This document shows positions 16,752 through 24,927 of a stretch of DNA of 37,993 nucleotides, piece after piece. The position numbers and the translations under genes are program-made. The DNA is from Hyphomicrobiales bacterium (lineage in GTDB: Bacteria; Pseudomonadota; Alphaproteobacteria; Rhizobiales; Rhizobiaceae). Location of the stretch: positions 1 to 37,993 of the forward strand of contig UBTA01000019.1 of the NCBI GenBank assembly GCA_900468065.1, given 5' to 3'. The notes under the pieces were generated by a model. It did no database searches. It was not told the DNA's origin and was given only the letters and a program-made list of their open reading frames with translations. Within the stretch, counting starts at the first letter, position 1; every line of letters starts with the position of its first letter.

Positions 16752-17657
16752 ATGCAACCTACCGCCAATTTCCGCGGCGCCATTTTCATGTGTCTGGCCA
16801 TGGCAGGCTTCACCTGCAACGACGCATTGATCAAATCCGTCACGGGCGTCATGAATGCCGGCCAGATCATGCTGGTGCGCGGCTTCTTCACATCGGTCCT
16901 CGTGCTGCTGCTCGCCCGCCATTTCGGCGCGCTGCGCTCGTTCCGCCTGGTCCGCTCGCCGGTCATCGCCCTGCGGATATCAGCCGAAGTCGGCGCCTCC
17001 ATCTCCTATATCTATGCGCTCGGCCAGATCCCGCTCGCCAATGCTTCGGCGATCCTGCAAGCCCTGCCGCTGGCCGTCACTCTGGGCGCGGCGCTGTTTC
17101 TGGGTGAACCGGTCGGCTGGCGGCGCTGGCTGGCGATCCTCATCGGCTTTGCCGGCGTGCTGATTATTCTCAGACCCGGTCCAGACGGTTTTACCAGTGC
17201 TGCGCTGAGCGTCGTTGCGTCTGTGGTCTTCGCAGCGATCCGCGACCTGTGCACCCGGCGGATCGATCCGGCCGTGCCGTCGCTGTTCATCTCCGTCATT
17301 ACCGCTACGGCAATCACGTTGACAGGTGCGGTGATGATCGTGCCGCTCGGCGGCTGGCAGCCGATGTCGATGACCTCGATCGGAATTCTGGCGGGCGCCA
17401 GCCTACTGCTTCTCGTTGGCTACCAGTGTATCGTGCTGGCCATGCGCAACGGTGAAATCGCCATTGTCGCTCCGTTCCGCTATACCAGCCTGATCTGGTC
17501 GATCAGCATCGGCATCCTGTTCTTTTCCGAAAAACCGGATGTCTGGATGGTCACGGGCGTGGCAATCATCATCGCATCCGGGCTTTATACATTCGCCCGC
17601 GAAAACAAGCGGCGGGTGGCGCTGGCACAGCAATCGGAACCGGGATCGCCGAAATGA
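16752..17657 (+). CDS. DMT-superfamily transporter (EamA-type)
   Basis: Inner-membrane permease of the drug/metabolite transporter superfamily, 301 residues, about ten transmembrane helices arranged as two EamA repeats of five (about 8-140 and 150-285). The conserved features include SYIYALGQIPLANASAILQALP at the end of the first repeat and APFRYTSLIWSISIG in the second. Proteins like this export amino acids, nucleobases or other metabolites; the substrate here is not predictable. mobA begins 25 bases downstream, so transcription probably continues into mobA-mobB, although no functional link to molybdenum cofactor is evident. Confidence 0.88.
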   Translation: MQPTANFRGAIFMCLAMAGFTCNDALIKSVTGVMNAGQIMLVRGFFTSVLVLLLARHFGALRSFRLVRSPVIALRISAEVGASISYIYALGQIPLANASAILQALPLAVTLGAALFLGEPVGWRRWLAILIGFAGVLIILRPGPDGFTSAALSVVASVVFAAIRDLCTRRIDPAVPSLFISVITATAITLTGAVMIVPLGGWQPMSMTSIGILAGASLLLLVGYQCIVLAMRNGEIAIVAPFRYTSLIWSISIGILFFSEKPDVWMVTGVAIIIASGLYTFARENKRRVALAQQSEPGSPK

Positions 17658-17682
17658 GTGGATTGAAAGGCAGGACAGTTCG

Positions 17683-18342
17683 ATGAGCGTATCGGCAAGC
17701 CCCTTGGCAAATCTCCCGCGCGGCGTCGTCCTTGCCGGCGGCCTGTCTTCGCGCATGGGCAGCGACAAGGCGGCGGTCATGCTTGGCGGCAAACCGCTGG
17801 TTCACCGGGTCATCGAGCGCCTCGCCCCCCAGACGGCCGGCCTCAGCGTCAACAGCAACATGAGCACCGGTTTGGACCTTGCTCCGGCAATCGCCGTTTT
17901 TGGTGATACGGTTCCAGGCCATGTCGGCCCCATGGCGGGCGTGCTCTCGGGGATGCGCCATGCGGCAAGGCATTTTCCTGTCGCCAGCCACATAGCCACC
18001 GTCCCCACCGACACGCCGTTCTTTCCAGCCGACCTCGTTGCCCGCCTTCAGGCGGCGATCACAGAGCCCGGCCAGATCGCCGTCGCCTATTCGGCCGGCA
18101 TCATGCACCCCGTCTTCGCCCTCTGGCCGGTTGCGCTTGCCGATGAGCTTGAACATTGGCTGCTGACCGACGACAAGCGCCGGGTGCGCGACTTCATCGA
18201 ACGTCATCCGGTGGCGAGGGTCGATTTTGAGATGATCGAAACGGTGGACGGACCGATCGACCCGTTCTTCAACATCAATACTCCGGCCGATCTTGAAATG
18301 GCCGAACGCTGGCTGCTGTTTATAGAGGGAATTGAAAGATGA
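17683..18342 (+). CDS. mobA: Molybdenum cofactor guanylyltransferase
   Basis: Attaches GMP to molybdenum cofactor to form the guanine dinucleotide form used by DMSO reductase-family enzymes. The protein has 219 residues with the nucleotide-binding signature VVLAGGLSSRMGSDKA at the N-terminus, then TVPTDTPFFPADL, which supplies the metal-binding Asp. The ATG at 17683 is chosen because the signature follows 16 residues later and AGGA precedes it; the frame is open further upstream inside the DMT gene. The stop overlaps the mobB start (ATGA), a typical coupled pair. Confidence 0.93.
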   Translation: MSVSASPLANLPRGVVLAGGLSSRMGSDKAAVMLGGKPLVHRVIERLAPQTAGLSVNSNMSTGLDLAPAIAVFGDTVPGHVGPMAGVLSGMRHAARHFPVASHIATVPTDTPFFPADLVARLQAAITEPGQIAVAYSAGIMHPVFALWPVALADELEHWLLTDDKRRVRDFIERHPVARVDFEMIETVDGPIDPFFNINTPADLEMAERWLLFIEGIER

Positions 18343-18875
18343 CACCGCCAGAAACCGCCGGCCCGAAAATCTTTGGGATCGCCGGCTGGAAGAATTCCGG
18401 CAAGACCGGCCTAGCCGTCCGCCTCGTCACCGAGCTGACGCAGCGCGGCTATCGCGTCTCGACGATCAAGCACGCCCACCATGATTTCGATATCGACAAG
18501 GTCGGCGCCGACAGTTTTCGCCATCGCGAGGCCGGCGCCCATGAGGTGACGATCGTCTCAGGCACTCGCTATGCCATCATGCATGAATTGCGCGGCGCAG
18601 CGGAGCCGACTTTCCCGGAAATCCTCTCGCGTCTGGCGCCCTGCGATCTCGTTCTGATCGAAGGTTACAAGCGCGAACCGATCCCGAAGATCGAGGCGCG
18701 GCGGCTGGAAGCGCAGAACCGCGAGCCGCTGGCCCCGACCGATCCGCACATTGTTGCGATTGCCGCCGATCATCCGGTCGAAGATAGCGGGCTTGTTCTG
18801 TTCGATCTGAACGACACGACGGCGATCGCCGATTTCATCGAACGCATCACCGGGCTGGCAAAACAGTCGGACTGA
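18339..18875 (+). CDS. mobB: Molybdopterin-guanine dinucleotide biosynthesis adaptor protein
   Basis: GTP-binding partner that helps MobA in molybdenum cofactor maturation; not strictly essential in studied bacteria. The protein has 178 residues with a Walker A motif GWKNSGKTGL near the N-terminus, the conserved STIKHAHHDFDIDKVGADSFRH segment and LVLIEGYKREPIPKIE, all typical of MobB. It overlaps mobA by four bases (ATGA). It ends ten bases before the stop codon of a convergent gene, and I see no hairpin in that gap. Confidence 0.93.
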   Translation: MTPPETAGPKIFGIAGWKNSGKTGLAVRLVTELTQRGYRVSTIKHAHHDFDIDKVGADSFRHREAGAHEVTIVSGTRYAIMHELRGAAEPTFPEILSRLAPCDLVLIEGYKREPIPKIEARRLEAQNREPLAPTDPHIVAIAADHPVEDSGLVLFDLNDTTAIADFIERITGLAKQSD

Positions 18876-18884
18876 CCTGCGCAA

Positions 18885-19619
18885 TCAGTTGGTGGTTTCG
18901 TCGCTGCCATCTTCCGTCGCATCATTCAGCCGGACGAAAGCGTAACCTTTGGCCTTCAAGTCGAGGATACCCTTGACGACACCAGAACCGGCGGCATGGG
19001 TCGGTTGATTGATATGAGCGATGATCACGTCGCCATCCCTGGCGGACGAAAACCGTTTTTCCGCAGCCCCCGCCCCCAGCAGCGAACCGCCATCACCGTT
19101 CACCGAATATCCGGCAACACGAAAACCCATCTGCCGGATCTGCCCGATCGATGACAGGGTGTATTTCGCCGTGGCACCCCGAAACCAGTGCGGCTGCAAC
19201 CCCTGCCCCACCATCGCGGCAGCACCTCCCGCCACTTCCGTTTCGACAGCCTGCGGACTGCCGGCAGCGGCAATGCCGTAGATCGACACCGGACGATCGA
19301 CGGCCGGAACATGCATCGCCCCGTGATTCTCGATCTCGAACAGATCCGGATGCGCTTTGAAGACAGCCATCGCGGCGGCGTTACGTTTCACCCAGCGGGC
19401 CGTCACGAAAATGGTCGCAGGGATACGGTTATCGATCAGCGTCGATAAAATACGCTCGTCCGTCTTGCCGCTGCAGGCATCGAAGGTCAGGGCGACGCGC
19501 GGCGGCGCGCCTTTCTCCTGGTTTTCAAGCCGTAGCTTCGGCTCCACCAGCCGGGTTGCGGCGAGGCAGGCGTGACCGGCTGCAACGCTGATCAGAAGTG
19601 CGGCGAGAATGGTTTTCAT
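18885..19619 (-). CDS. Polysaccharide deacetylase (NodB-homology) family protein, exported
   Basis: Predicted exported carbohydrate esterase 4-type protein, 244 residues, with signal peptide MKTILAALLISVAAGHACLA. NodB-type motifs are visible but modified: motif 1 reads TFDACSG where TFDDG is usual, motif 2 is NHGAMH (the H-x3-H metal pair in changed form), motif 3 is WFRGAT, and the last motif is GDVIIAHINQP. The replaced second Asp may alter metal binding; the DACSG variant does occur in a recognised subgroup of bacterial deacetylases. The substrate may be peptidoglycan or exopolysaccharide. The frame extends 26 codons upstream, but the ATG at 19619 yields a proper signal peptide. Confidence 0.82.
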   Translation of the reverse strand: MKTILAALLISVAAGHACLAATRLVEPKLRLENQEKGAPPRVALTFDACSGKTDERILSTLIDNRIPATIFVTARWVKRNAAAMAVFKAHPDLFEIENHGAMHVPAVDRPVSIYGIAAAGSPQAVETEVAGGAAAMVGQGLQPHWFRGATAKYTLSSIGQIRQMGFRVAGYSVNGDGGSLLGAGAAEKRFSSARDGDVIIAHINQPTHAAGSGVVKGILDLKAKGYAFVRLNDATEDGSDETTN

Positions 19620-19674
19620 CGGAAACTCACAATGCGATCCGGCAGTCATACCGGCGGATAAGTAAAGACCATGC

Positions 19675-19705
19675 AAAACGGCCCGGCGCTTGCGCACCGG
19701 GCCGT
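19675..19705 (-). terminator. Rho-independent terminator after the OmpA-family gene
   Basis: Nine-pair stem ACGGCCCGG / CCGGGCCGT (arms 19678-19686 and 19697-19705). On the minus strand it is followed by TTTT. It lies 38 bases past the stop codon of the OmpA-family gene. Confidence 0.8.
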
Positions 19706-19742
19706 CCTCCAGCGGCGTCTCATCAGAGAGACCGGACTATGG

Positions 19743-21866
19743 CTATTTCTGGGCTACCGGACGGACCAGCGGCGTTACGCGACGGATTGTCACGCGGCGG
19801 TTCTGCTGTTCGGCAACCTGCGTCTTCACCTTCAGAAAGCGCTCGCCATAGCCCTGCGTCACCAGGTTTTCCGGCGGAATCCCGTAGACGTCGGTCAGAA
19901 GCTCGGCGACGGCCTCGGCGCGCTGATCGGACAGAACCAGATTGGGCTGATCATTGCCGACGGCATCGGTATGGCCCTCGATCAGGAAGGTCTCGCCCTG
20001 GTCCTTTTGAAGCACCTCGCTGATGGCGTTGGCCACCTTGCGCAGTGTCTTTGCCTGGGCAAGCGGTACTTCCGAACTGCCCGTGGCAAAGGTGATCGTA
20101 TCCAGATCGATGCGGCGAACCTTATCGCGGAGACGGGCCGAATACTTGACCTCATCGATCGAGTAGACACGCTCAACCCGTTCGACCGGTGGTTCGGCCA
20201 GGAAGTCGTAGTAGTCGCGGTCCGGCTCACTCGATGTATCGATGATATAATCGCGAACCGGAATGCTCAGGCGCATTGGCGGCAATTCGTAGCCGATGTC
20301 GCGGATGCGTGGCGGACGGTCCGCTTCCGGTTCCGGCGCGTAGACCATCAGATATTCCTCGCCGTCGCGATTGATGCGCGAGCGCTGGATGATGTCGCCA
20401 TAACGGTCATAAACCGTCACCAGCCGCGAGCCATTCGGACGAACGATGGTTTCGCGAACGCGGCCACGTGAAAGTTCCTCATAGAAGCTTTCTTCGGAAT
20501 CGCGGCGCAGGCGCGGACGGTCGTCGTTACGGATGATGATCTGGTTGTCGACGCTCAGAACAGTCCGGTTATCGATCTGCTGTTGCACAACGACATTGGT
20601 AACATTGTTGGTCACGTTGTTTGTGACATTGTTGTTGGTGATGGTGTTGTTGACCGTATTGTTGGTCACATTGTTGTTGACTGTATTGTTCTCGACATTG
20701 GTAACACCGGGCGTGACGAAGACCGGCGCGGCGTCAAGCTTCTGGCCTTCCTCGGTGATCCCCGCCTGGATGGCTTCCGATTCGACCTTGGTGATCTTCG
20801 CCTGCGCGTCGGCATCGTTGGTCGGAGCCACGACGGCTTCCTGCTCGGCACGCTGGCTTTCACGCAGTTTCTTGCGCTCCTCGCGCGCCGTCTGGCCACC
20901 GGCATTGTCAGCGTCCTTGTCGCTGTCGAGGACAGCAGCGCCGCCTTCGATCGGCAAAACGATCGTATCATCCGTCTTGGCCGGATCGGCAGCGATTTCC
21001 TGCTTCTGTTCCGGGGTCGTCGTATCGACGATCTCGGGCACGACAACGGGCTGAGCCGGCGTCTCAGTCGTCTGCTGCGGCTGCTCTACGGCAGGATCGG
21101 TCTGCGGCTGTTCTGCCGTTGCGGGCTGCTCACCCGATACCGGCGGCTGCTGGCCCTCGACGACTGGCTGCTCACCCGTCACGGGCTGTTCTGCAGTTGC
21201 CGGCTGCTGATCAGCCGGCGCTGGCTGTTCCGCAGTGGCCGGCTGCTGTTCGGCAGGAGCAGGCTGCTGTTCCTGTGCCTTCTGCGCATCTTCAGCTGCC
21301 TTCTGCTCGGCTGCTTTTTGCTCGTCGGCCAGGCGCTGCTGCTCGGCTGCAGCGGCGGCATCGTCGGTTGCTTTCTGGTCGGCTGCCTGCTTGCCAGCTT
21401 CTGCTGCGGCCGCGTCCTCGGCTGCCTTCTGTTCTGCAGCCTGCTTCTCAGCGGCGGCGTCTTCGGCGGCTTTCTGCTCTACCGCCTGCTGTTCGGCAGC
21501 GGCTGCAGCGGCAGCGTCCTCGGCGGCCTTCTGCTGTTCAGCGGCGGCAGCGGCTGCAGCATCTTCGGCAGCTTTCTGCTCGGCCGCCTGTTGTTCCTGC
21601 AACTGGCGCTGCTGTTCAGCTTCCTGCGCTGCCTGCTGCTCTGCTGCCTGCTGCTCGGCGGCAGCCCTTGCTGCCTCCTCGGCCTGCTGCTGTTGCTGAC
21701 GCAACAGTTCCTCTTCGTTCGACTGCCCCTCACCCTGCGGCGCTTCCTCGGCCTGCGCCACTTCGAAAGAGGCGGCGAGATTCTTCGCCATCGCCGGGTG
21801 AACGACCATCGACGCCGCCAGCACGGGCATGGCGACCGTCGCGAAAAGTTTGGATCGAATACTCAT
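19743..21866 (-). CDS. OmpA-family protein with long Ala/Gln/Glu-rich and Asn/Val repeat regions
   Basis: Envelope protein of 707 residues predicted to bind peptidoglycan. Signal peptide MSIRSKLFATVAMPVLAASM... cut after AMA (about 27). Residues about 50-210 are a low-complexity, probably helical A/Q/E/K stretch with repeats of the type AAEDAAA and EQKAAED. Residues about 210-290 are rich in Pro, Gln and Thr. Residues about 390-425 are Asn-Val-Thr repeats (NNTVNNNVTNN). The C-terminal OmpA domain (about 585-700) has FLIEGHTDAVGNDQPNLVLSDQRAEAV and ends with NRRVTIRRV. No N-terminal beta-barrel is seen, so the repeats probably span the periplasm or extend from the cell surface. Ribosome site AAGGAGG lies before the ATG, and a terminator follows. 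Confidence 0.88.
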   Translation of the reverse strand: MSIRSKLFATVAMPVLAASMVVHPAMAKNLAASFEVAQAEEAPQGEGQSNEEELLRQQQQQAEEAARAAAEQQAAEQQAAQEAEQQRQLQEQQAAEQKAAEDAAAAAAAEQQKAAEDAAAAAAAEQQAVEQKAAEDAAAEKQAAEQKAAEDAAAAEAGKQAADQKATDDAAAAAEQQRLADEQKAAEQKAAEDAQKAQEQQPAPAEQQPATAEQPAPADQQPATAEQPVTGEQPVVEGQQPPVSGEQPATAEQPQTDPAVEQPQQTTETPAQPVVVPEIVDTTTPEQKQEIAADPAKTDDTIVLPIEGGAAVLDSDKDADNAGGQTAREERKKLRESQRAEQEAVVAPTNDADAQAKITKVESEAIQAGITEEGQKLDAAPVFVTPGVTNVENNTVNNNVTNNTVNNTITNNNVTNNVTNNVTNVVVQQQIDNRTVLSVDNQIIIRNDDRPRLRRDSEESFYEELSRGRVRETIVRPNGSRLVTVYDRYGDIIQRSRINRDGEEYLMVYAPEPEADRPPRIRDIGYELPPMRLSIPVRDYIIDTSSEPDRDYYDFLAEPPVERVERVYSIDEVKYSARLRDKVRRIDLDTITFATGSSEVPLAQAKTLRKVANAISEVLQKDQGETFLIEGHTDAVGNDQPNLVLSDQRAEAVAELLTDVYGIPPENLVTQGYGERFLKVKTQVAEQQNRRVTIRRVTPLVRPVAQK
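20594..20698 (-). repeat. DNA repeats encoding Asn-Val-Thr motifs
   Basis: Short near-direct repeats of ACATTGTTG and GTATTGTTG-like units inside the OmpA-family gene, encoding NNTVNN/NNVTNN. The region is AT-richer than its surroundings and could change in length by slippage. Confidence 0.7.
21240..21710 (-). repeat. CTG/GCC-rich repeats encoding the Ala/Gln/Glu region
   Basis: About 470 bases of imperfect repeats (CTGCTGTTCGGC- and GCGGCGTCTTCGGC-like units) inside the OmpA-family gene. They encode a chain of AAEDAAA, EQKAAED and EQQ units of about 10-13 residues. Confidence 0.75.
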
Positions 21867-22245
21867 ATATTTCCTCCTTCAGAGGTCCCGTTTTGTTGCT
21901 TTCGACCGGAATCGCGCCCGGCCTTCCGCTTTCGTCCCCTTTGGGCAGATCCAAGCGGTAAAAAGAAGGCACACTGGCCCAAATCAATGACAGACGATTA
22001 TCGAAACCTGCATTAACTCAGCATGAATGTCGCGTTCATCTTCGCCAGACATAGGCCTGCTTCCGCAGGCAACCAGTGTAAAGGCATGAAGATGTCCAGA
22101 CTTTTCATCAAGCAACCACCGCTTTCCTGTTGATTTTTCCATTTAAAGCGTAGGAGTATCACGCTAGCCCGATCGCAACGACGGTCGGCATACCGGCGGC
22201 CGCGAAGAAAAAGAAACCGGCTGTCCGCCAACAGAGAGGATCACA
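21867..22245. other. Intergenic region between divergent OmpA-family and amino acid ABC genes
   Basis: 379 bases without a gene. It contains an imperfect dyad ATGAATG-TCG-CGTTCAT (22023-22039) and a small hairpin GCCTGC-TTCC-GCAGGC (22055-22070). Either could be regulatory for the ABC operon or the OmpA gene. No clear promoter could be fixed. Confidence 0.45.
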
Positions 22246-23028
22246 ATGCGTATTTCCAGACGTCTCGCCATGGCCGCCTCGGCTGCCGTATTCGCGCTGA
22301 TGGCAGGCACTGCCATGGCCGATGGCGAAAAAATCGTCATCGGTACGGAAGGCGCCTACCCGCCCTTCAACAATCTTGAAGCAGACGGCACCCTGACCGG
22401 CTTCGACGTCGACATCGCCAGGGCGCTCTGCGTCGAGATGAAGGCTGACTGCACCATCGTCACCCAGGATTGGGACGGCATGATTCCAGCCCTGGCCGCC
22501 AAGAAGTTCGATGCCATCATCGCGTCGATGTCGATCACGCCTGAGCGGCTGGAAAAGGTCGATTTCACCAATAAATATTACAACACCGGCCCGGCCATCG
22601 TCGTTCCGAAGGATTCGCCGATCACCGAAGCGACCGAAGCTGGCCTCGCCGGCAAGTCGCTCGGCGCGCAATCGTCGACGACTCACTCCAACTATGCCGA
22701 AGCCTTCTTCAAGGAATCGGAACTCAAGCTCTATCCGACCCCGGACGAATACAAGCTTGACGTTGCCAACGGCCGCGTCGATGCCGTCATCGATGATGTC
22801 GTCGTTTTGACAACCTGGCTGAAGACGGCAGACGGTGCCTGCTGCAAGCTGTTGAAGGCCCTGAAGCCCGATCCTGAAATCAACGGCATCGGCGCCGGCA
22901 TTGCTGTGCGCAAGGGCGATACGGCCTTGAAGGACAAGTTCAACACGGCCATCGCGGCGATCCGCGCCAACGGCAAGTACAAGGAAATCAACGACAAGTA
23001 TTTTGAGTTCGACGTTTACGGCGATTAA
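22246..23028 (+). CDS. Polar amino acid ABC transporter, periplasmic binding protein (HisJ/LAO type)
   Basis: Periplasmic solute-binding protein of family 3, likely for basic amino acids or related compounds such as opines. The protein has 260 residues with signal peptide MRISRRLAMAASAAVFALM... cut after AMA. The family 3 signature is visible as GTEGAYPPFNNLEADGTLTG and GFDVDIARALC; MSITPERLEKVDFTNKYYNTG is the usual hinge-region pattern. Cys residues around 61 and 68 (ALCVEMKADC) and a CC pair near 204 may form disulfides, as in LAO/HisJ. Strong ribosome site (GAGAGGA). Two permease genes follow at 23143 and 23943. Specificity among Lys/Arg/His/ornithine/octopine cannot be fixed from sequence reading alone. 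Confidence 0.9.
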   Translation: MRISRRLAMAASAAVFALMAGTAMADGEKIVIGTEGAYPPFNNLEADGTLTGFDVDIARALCVEMKADCTIVTQDWDGMIPALAAKKFDAIIASMSITPERLEKVDFTNKYYNTGPAIVVPKDSPITEATEAGLAGKSLGAQSSTTHSNYAEAFFKESELKLYPTPDEYKLDVANGRVDAVIDDVVVLTTWLKTADGACCKLLKALKPDPEINGIGAGIAVRKGDTALKDKFNTAIAAIRANGKYKEINDKYFEFDVYGD

Positions 23029-23142
23029 TCTTTACCTGTTGCTGAAATACGATGGCGGAAGGCTTGCCCTTCCGCCATTCTCGTCTGAAACCACACGATA
23101 ACAATAAGCGCGCCAAAACGCCGTACAGGGGAAATCAGACTT

Positions 23143-23946
23143 ATGCAGGCTGCTTTTGCTGCCCTCTCTTCCATTGTCTCGTGGTTCGCCAGCATTGTTG
23201 ATCCGATGTGCGGCCCGATCGGCGTCTTCCGGCTCTTTGCTCAAGGTACGCTTCTAGCCTGCGGTGACACTGGCTGGGGCGATGAGATCGCCTATGGATT
23301 CATGATCACTACGAGCCTGGCGATCTGCACATTGCCCATCGGCCTTTTCCTCGGTTTTTTCATCGCGCTGGCGAAACAATCCGAAGAGAAATCGCTGCGG
23401 CTGGCCACCAACATCTACACCACCATTTTTCGCGGGCTACCGGAGCTTCTGACGCTGTTCATCGTCTATTACGGCCTGCAGATTGTCGCCCAGCGGGTGA
23501 TGTTGGCCGTTGGCTACGAAGGCCCGGTCGAGATCAATGCCTTCATCGCCGGCATGATCGCTCTTGGCGTCGTTTTCTCCGCCTATTGTTCCGAAGTCCT
23601 CCTGTCCGCCTTCAAGGCCATTCCGCGCGGCCAATATGAAGCCGGCGACGCGCTCGGCTTTCACCGCGGCAAGACCATGCGGCTGATCGTCCTGCCGCAA
23701 CTGGTGCGTATCGCGCTGCCGGGCCTCGGCAATCTCTGGATGGCGCTCCTGAAGGATACCGCGCTCGTCTCGGTCATCGGCCTGCCGGATATCCTGCGCC
23801 AGACCGGCATTGCCGCGCGCGTCACCAAGAATGCCTTCGAATTCTTCTCGATCGCCTGCCTGCTGTTCCTTATCCTGGCGATGCTGTCGTCGATGGTCTT
23901 TTCCGCGCTTGAACGCTGGACCAAACGTGCGGAGGTCACCCGATGA
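23143..23946 (+). CDS. Polar amino acid ABC transporter permease (HisQ-type)
   Basis: Inner-membrane permease of the His/Glu/Gln/Arg family, 267 residues, about five transmembrane helices. The EAA-loop for contact with the ATPase is present near residue 165 (EAGDALGFHRGKTMRLIVLPQ). The segment TTIFRGLPELLTLFIVYYG is the usual amino acid permease signature. It starts 114 bases after the binding protein gene and overlaps the second permease by four bases (ATGA), so both permeases are co-translated and probably form a heterodimer like HisQ-HisM. Confidence 0.92.
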   Translation: MQAAFAALSSIVSWFASIVDPMCGPIGVFRLFAQGTLLACGDTGWGDEIAYGFMITTSLAICTLPIGLFLGFFIALAKQSEEKSLRLATNIYTTIFRGLPELLTLFIVYYGLQIVAQRVMLAVGYEGPVEINAFIAGMIALGVVFSAYCSEVLLSAFKAIPRGQYEAGDALGFHRGKTMRLIVLPQLVRIALPGLGNLWMALLKDTALVSVIGLPDILRQTGIAARVTKNAFEFFSIACLLFLILAMLSSMVFSALERWTKRAEVTR

Positions 23947-24773
23947 GCCACGCTGAAACCATGCTGCCCGCGCTGCCGCCACCGCCAGAGGCGCTGAAGC
24001 GCTACACGTTCTCCCGTCTGCTCGGCCGCGCCCTGCTCGGCGTCTGGCTGGCTGCATCCGTGGGCATCTTCCTGTTTGTTGTCGATTCCTGGAGCCCGGA
24101 AAAATTCGCCAAATACGGCCCGAGCTTCCTCTCCGGCCTGCGCGTCACGCTGACGCTGGTCGCCATTTCGATCGTGCTCGGCGGCATTCTTTCCCTGCCG
24201 ATCGCCTATGGCCGGATGACCAAGAACAAGGTGCTCTCCTGGATCGCCTATGGCTATGTCTACTTCTTCCGTGGCACGCCGCTGATCACCCAGCTCTTCC
24301 TGGTCTATTACGGGCTGGGCAGTTTCCGCCCTTACCTCGAGGCCGTCGGCCTGTGGTCGCTGTTCAAGGACGCCTGGTTCTGCGCGCTCTTCACGTTCAC
24401 ACTCAACACCGCCGCGTACCAGGCCGAGATCCTGCGCGGCGCCATCGAAAGCGTACCACGCGGCCAGCACGAGGGCGCGGCCGCCCTTGGGCTGCCAAAG
24501 AGTGTCGCCTTCTTCAAGATCATCCTGCCGCAGGCAATGATCGTCGCCCTTCGCCCTTATGGCAACGAAATCATCCTGATGATCAAGGGCTCGGCCATCG
24601 TCGCCATCGTCACGGTGTTCGACCTGATGGGCGAAACACGCCGCGCCTTCTCGCGCACCTATGATTTCCAGATGTATCTCTGGGCCGCCGTGCTCTATCT
24701 GATCATGGTCGAAATGCTACGCAATCTCTGGGCCTGGATCGAAACGCGGCTGACGCGGCATCTGAAGCGCTGA
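23943..24773 (+). CDS. Polar amino acid ABC transporter permease (HisM-type)
   Basis: Second permease of the pair, 276 residues. It has an N-terminal cytosolic tail (MSHAETMLPALPPPPEALKR), about five transmembrane helices, the signature YFFRGTPLITQLFLVYYG and an EAA-loop (HEGAAALGLPKSVAFFKIILPQ). It starts within the stop codon of the first permease. The operon ends here at a hairpin: no ATP-binding subunit gene follows or precedes it in the window, so the ATPase must be supplied by another locus. Confidence 0.92.
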   Translation: MSHAETMLPALPPPPEALKRYTFSRLLGRALLGVWLAASVGIFLFVVDSWSPEKFAKYGPSFLSGLRVTLTLVAISIVLGGILSLPIAYGRMTKNKVLSWIAYGYVYFFRGTPLITQLFLVYYGLGSFRPYLEAVGLWSLFKDAWFCALFTFTLNTAAYQAEILRGAIESVPRGQHEGAAALGLPKSVAFFKIILPQAMIVALRPYGNEIILMIKGSAIVAIVTVFDLMGETRRAFSRTYDFQMYLWAAVLYLIMVEMLRNLWAWIETRLTRHLKR

Positions 24774-24783
24774 GGTACAGACA

Positions 24784-24826
24784 AGTTTGGCAGCACTCTA
24801 TGCAACATGCTGCCAAACTCTTGTTT
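24784..24826 (+). terminator. Terminator after the amino acid ABC operon
   Basis: Perfect 12-pair stem AGTTTGGCAGCA / TGCTGCCAAACT (arms 24784-24795 and 24808-24819) with a 12-base loop, followed by the T-rich CTTGTTTA. It begins 10 bases after the permease stop. Confidence 0.8.
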
Positions 24827-24859
24827 ATGAACGTTATTTTGTCTTTCCGTGAAACATTG

Positions 24860-24875
24860 TTAATATCGCATTAAC
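24860..24875 (+). promoter_or_regulatory. CtrA-type binding box upstream of usg
   Basis: TTAATATCGCATTAAC matches the full CtrA consensus TTAA-N7-TTAAC exactly. It lies 52 bases before the usg start codon, where it could overlap a -35 region. CtrA is the cell-cycle master regulator of alphaproteobacteria. The site is read directly; its use in the cell is inferred. Confidence 0.6.
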
Positions 24876-24927
24876 CAACCGTGTGCTTCAATCGTAGGGA
24901 CCATCATTGAACAAGATGAGGTCCGAC

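Noticed and set aside
20583..22016. 477-codon plus-strand frame opposite the OmpA-family gene
   Set aside because: It translates the repeat region into Leu/Cys/Gly-rich low complexity and is explained by the repeats of the real gene on the other strand.
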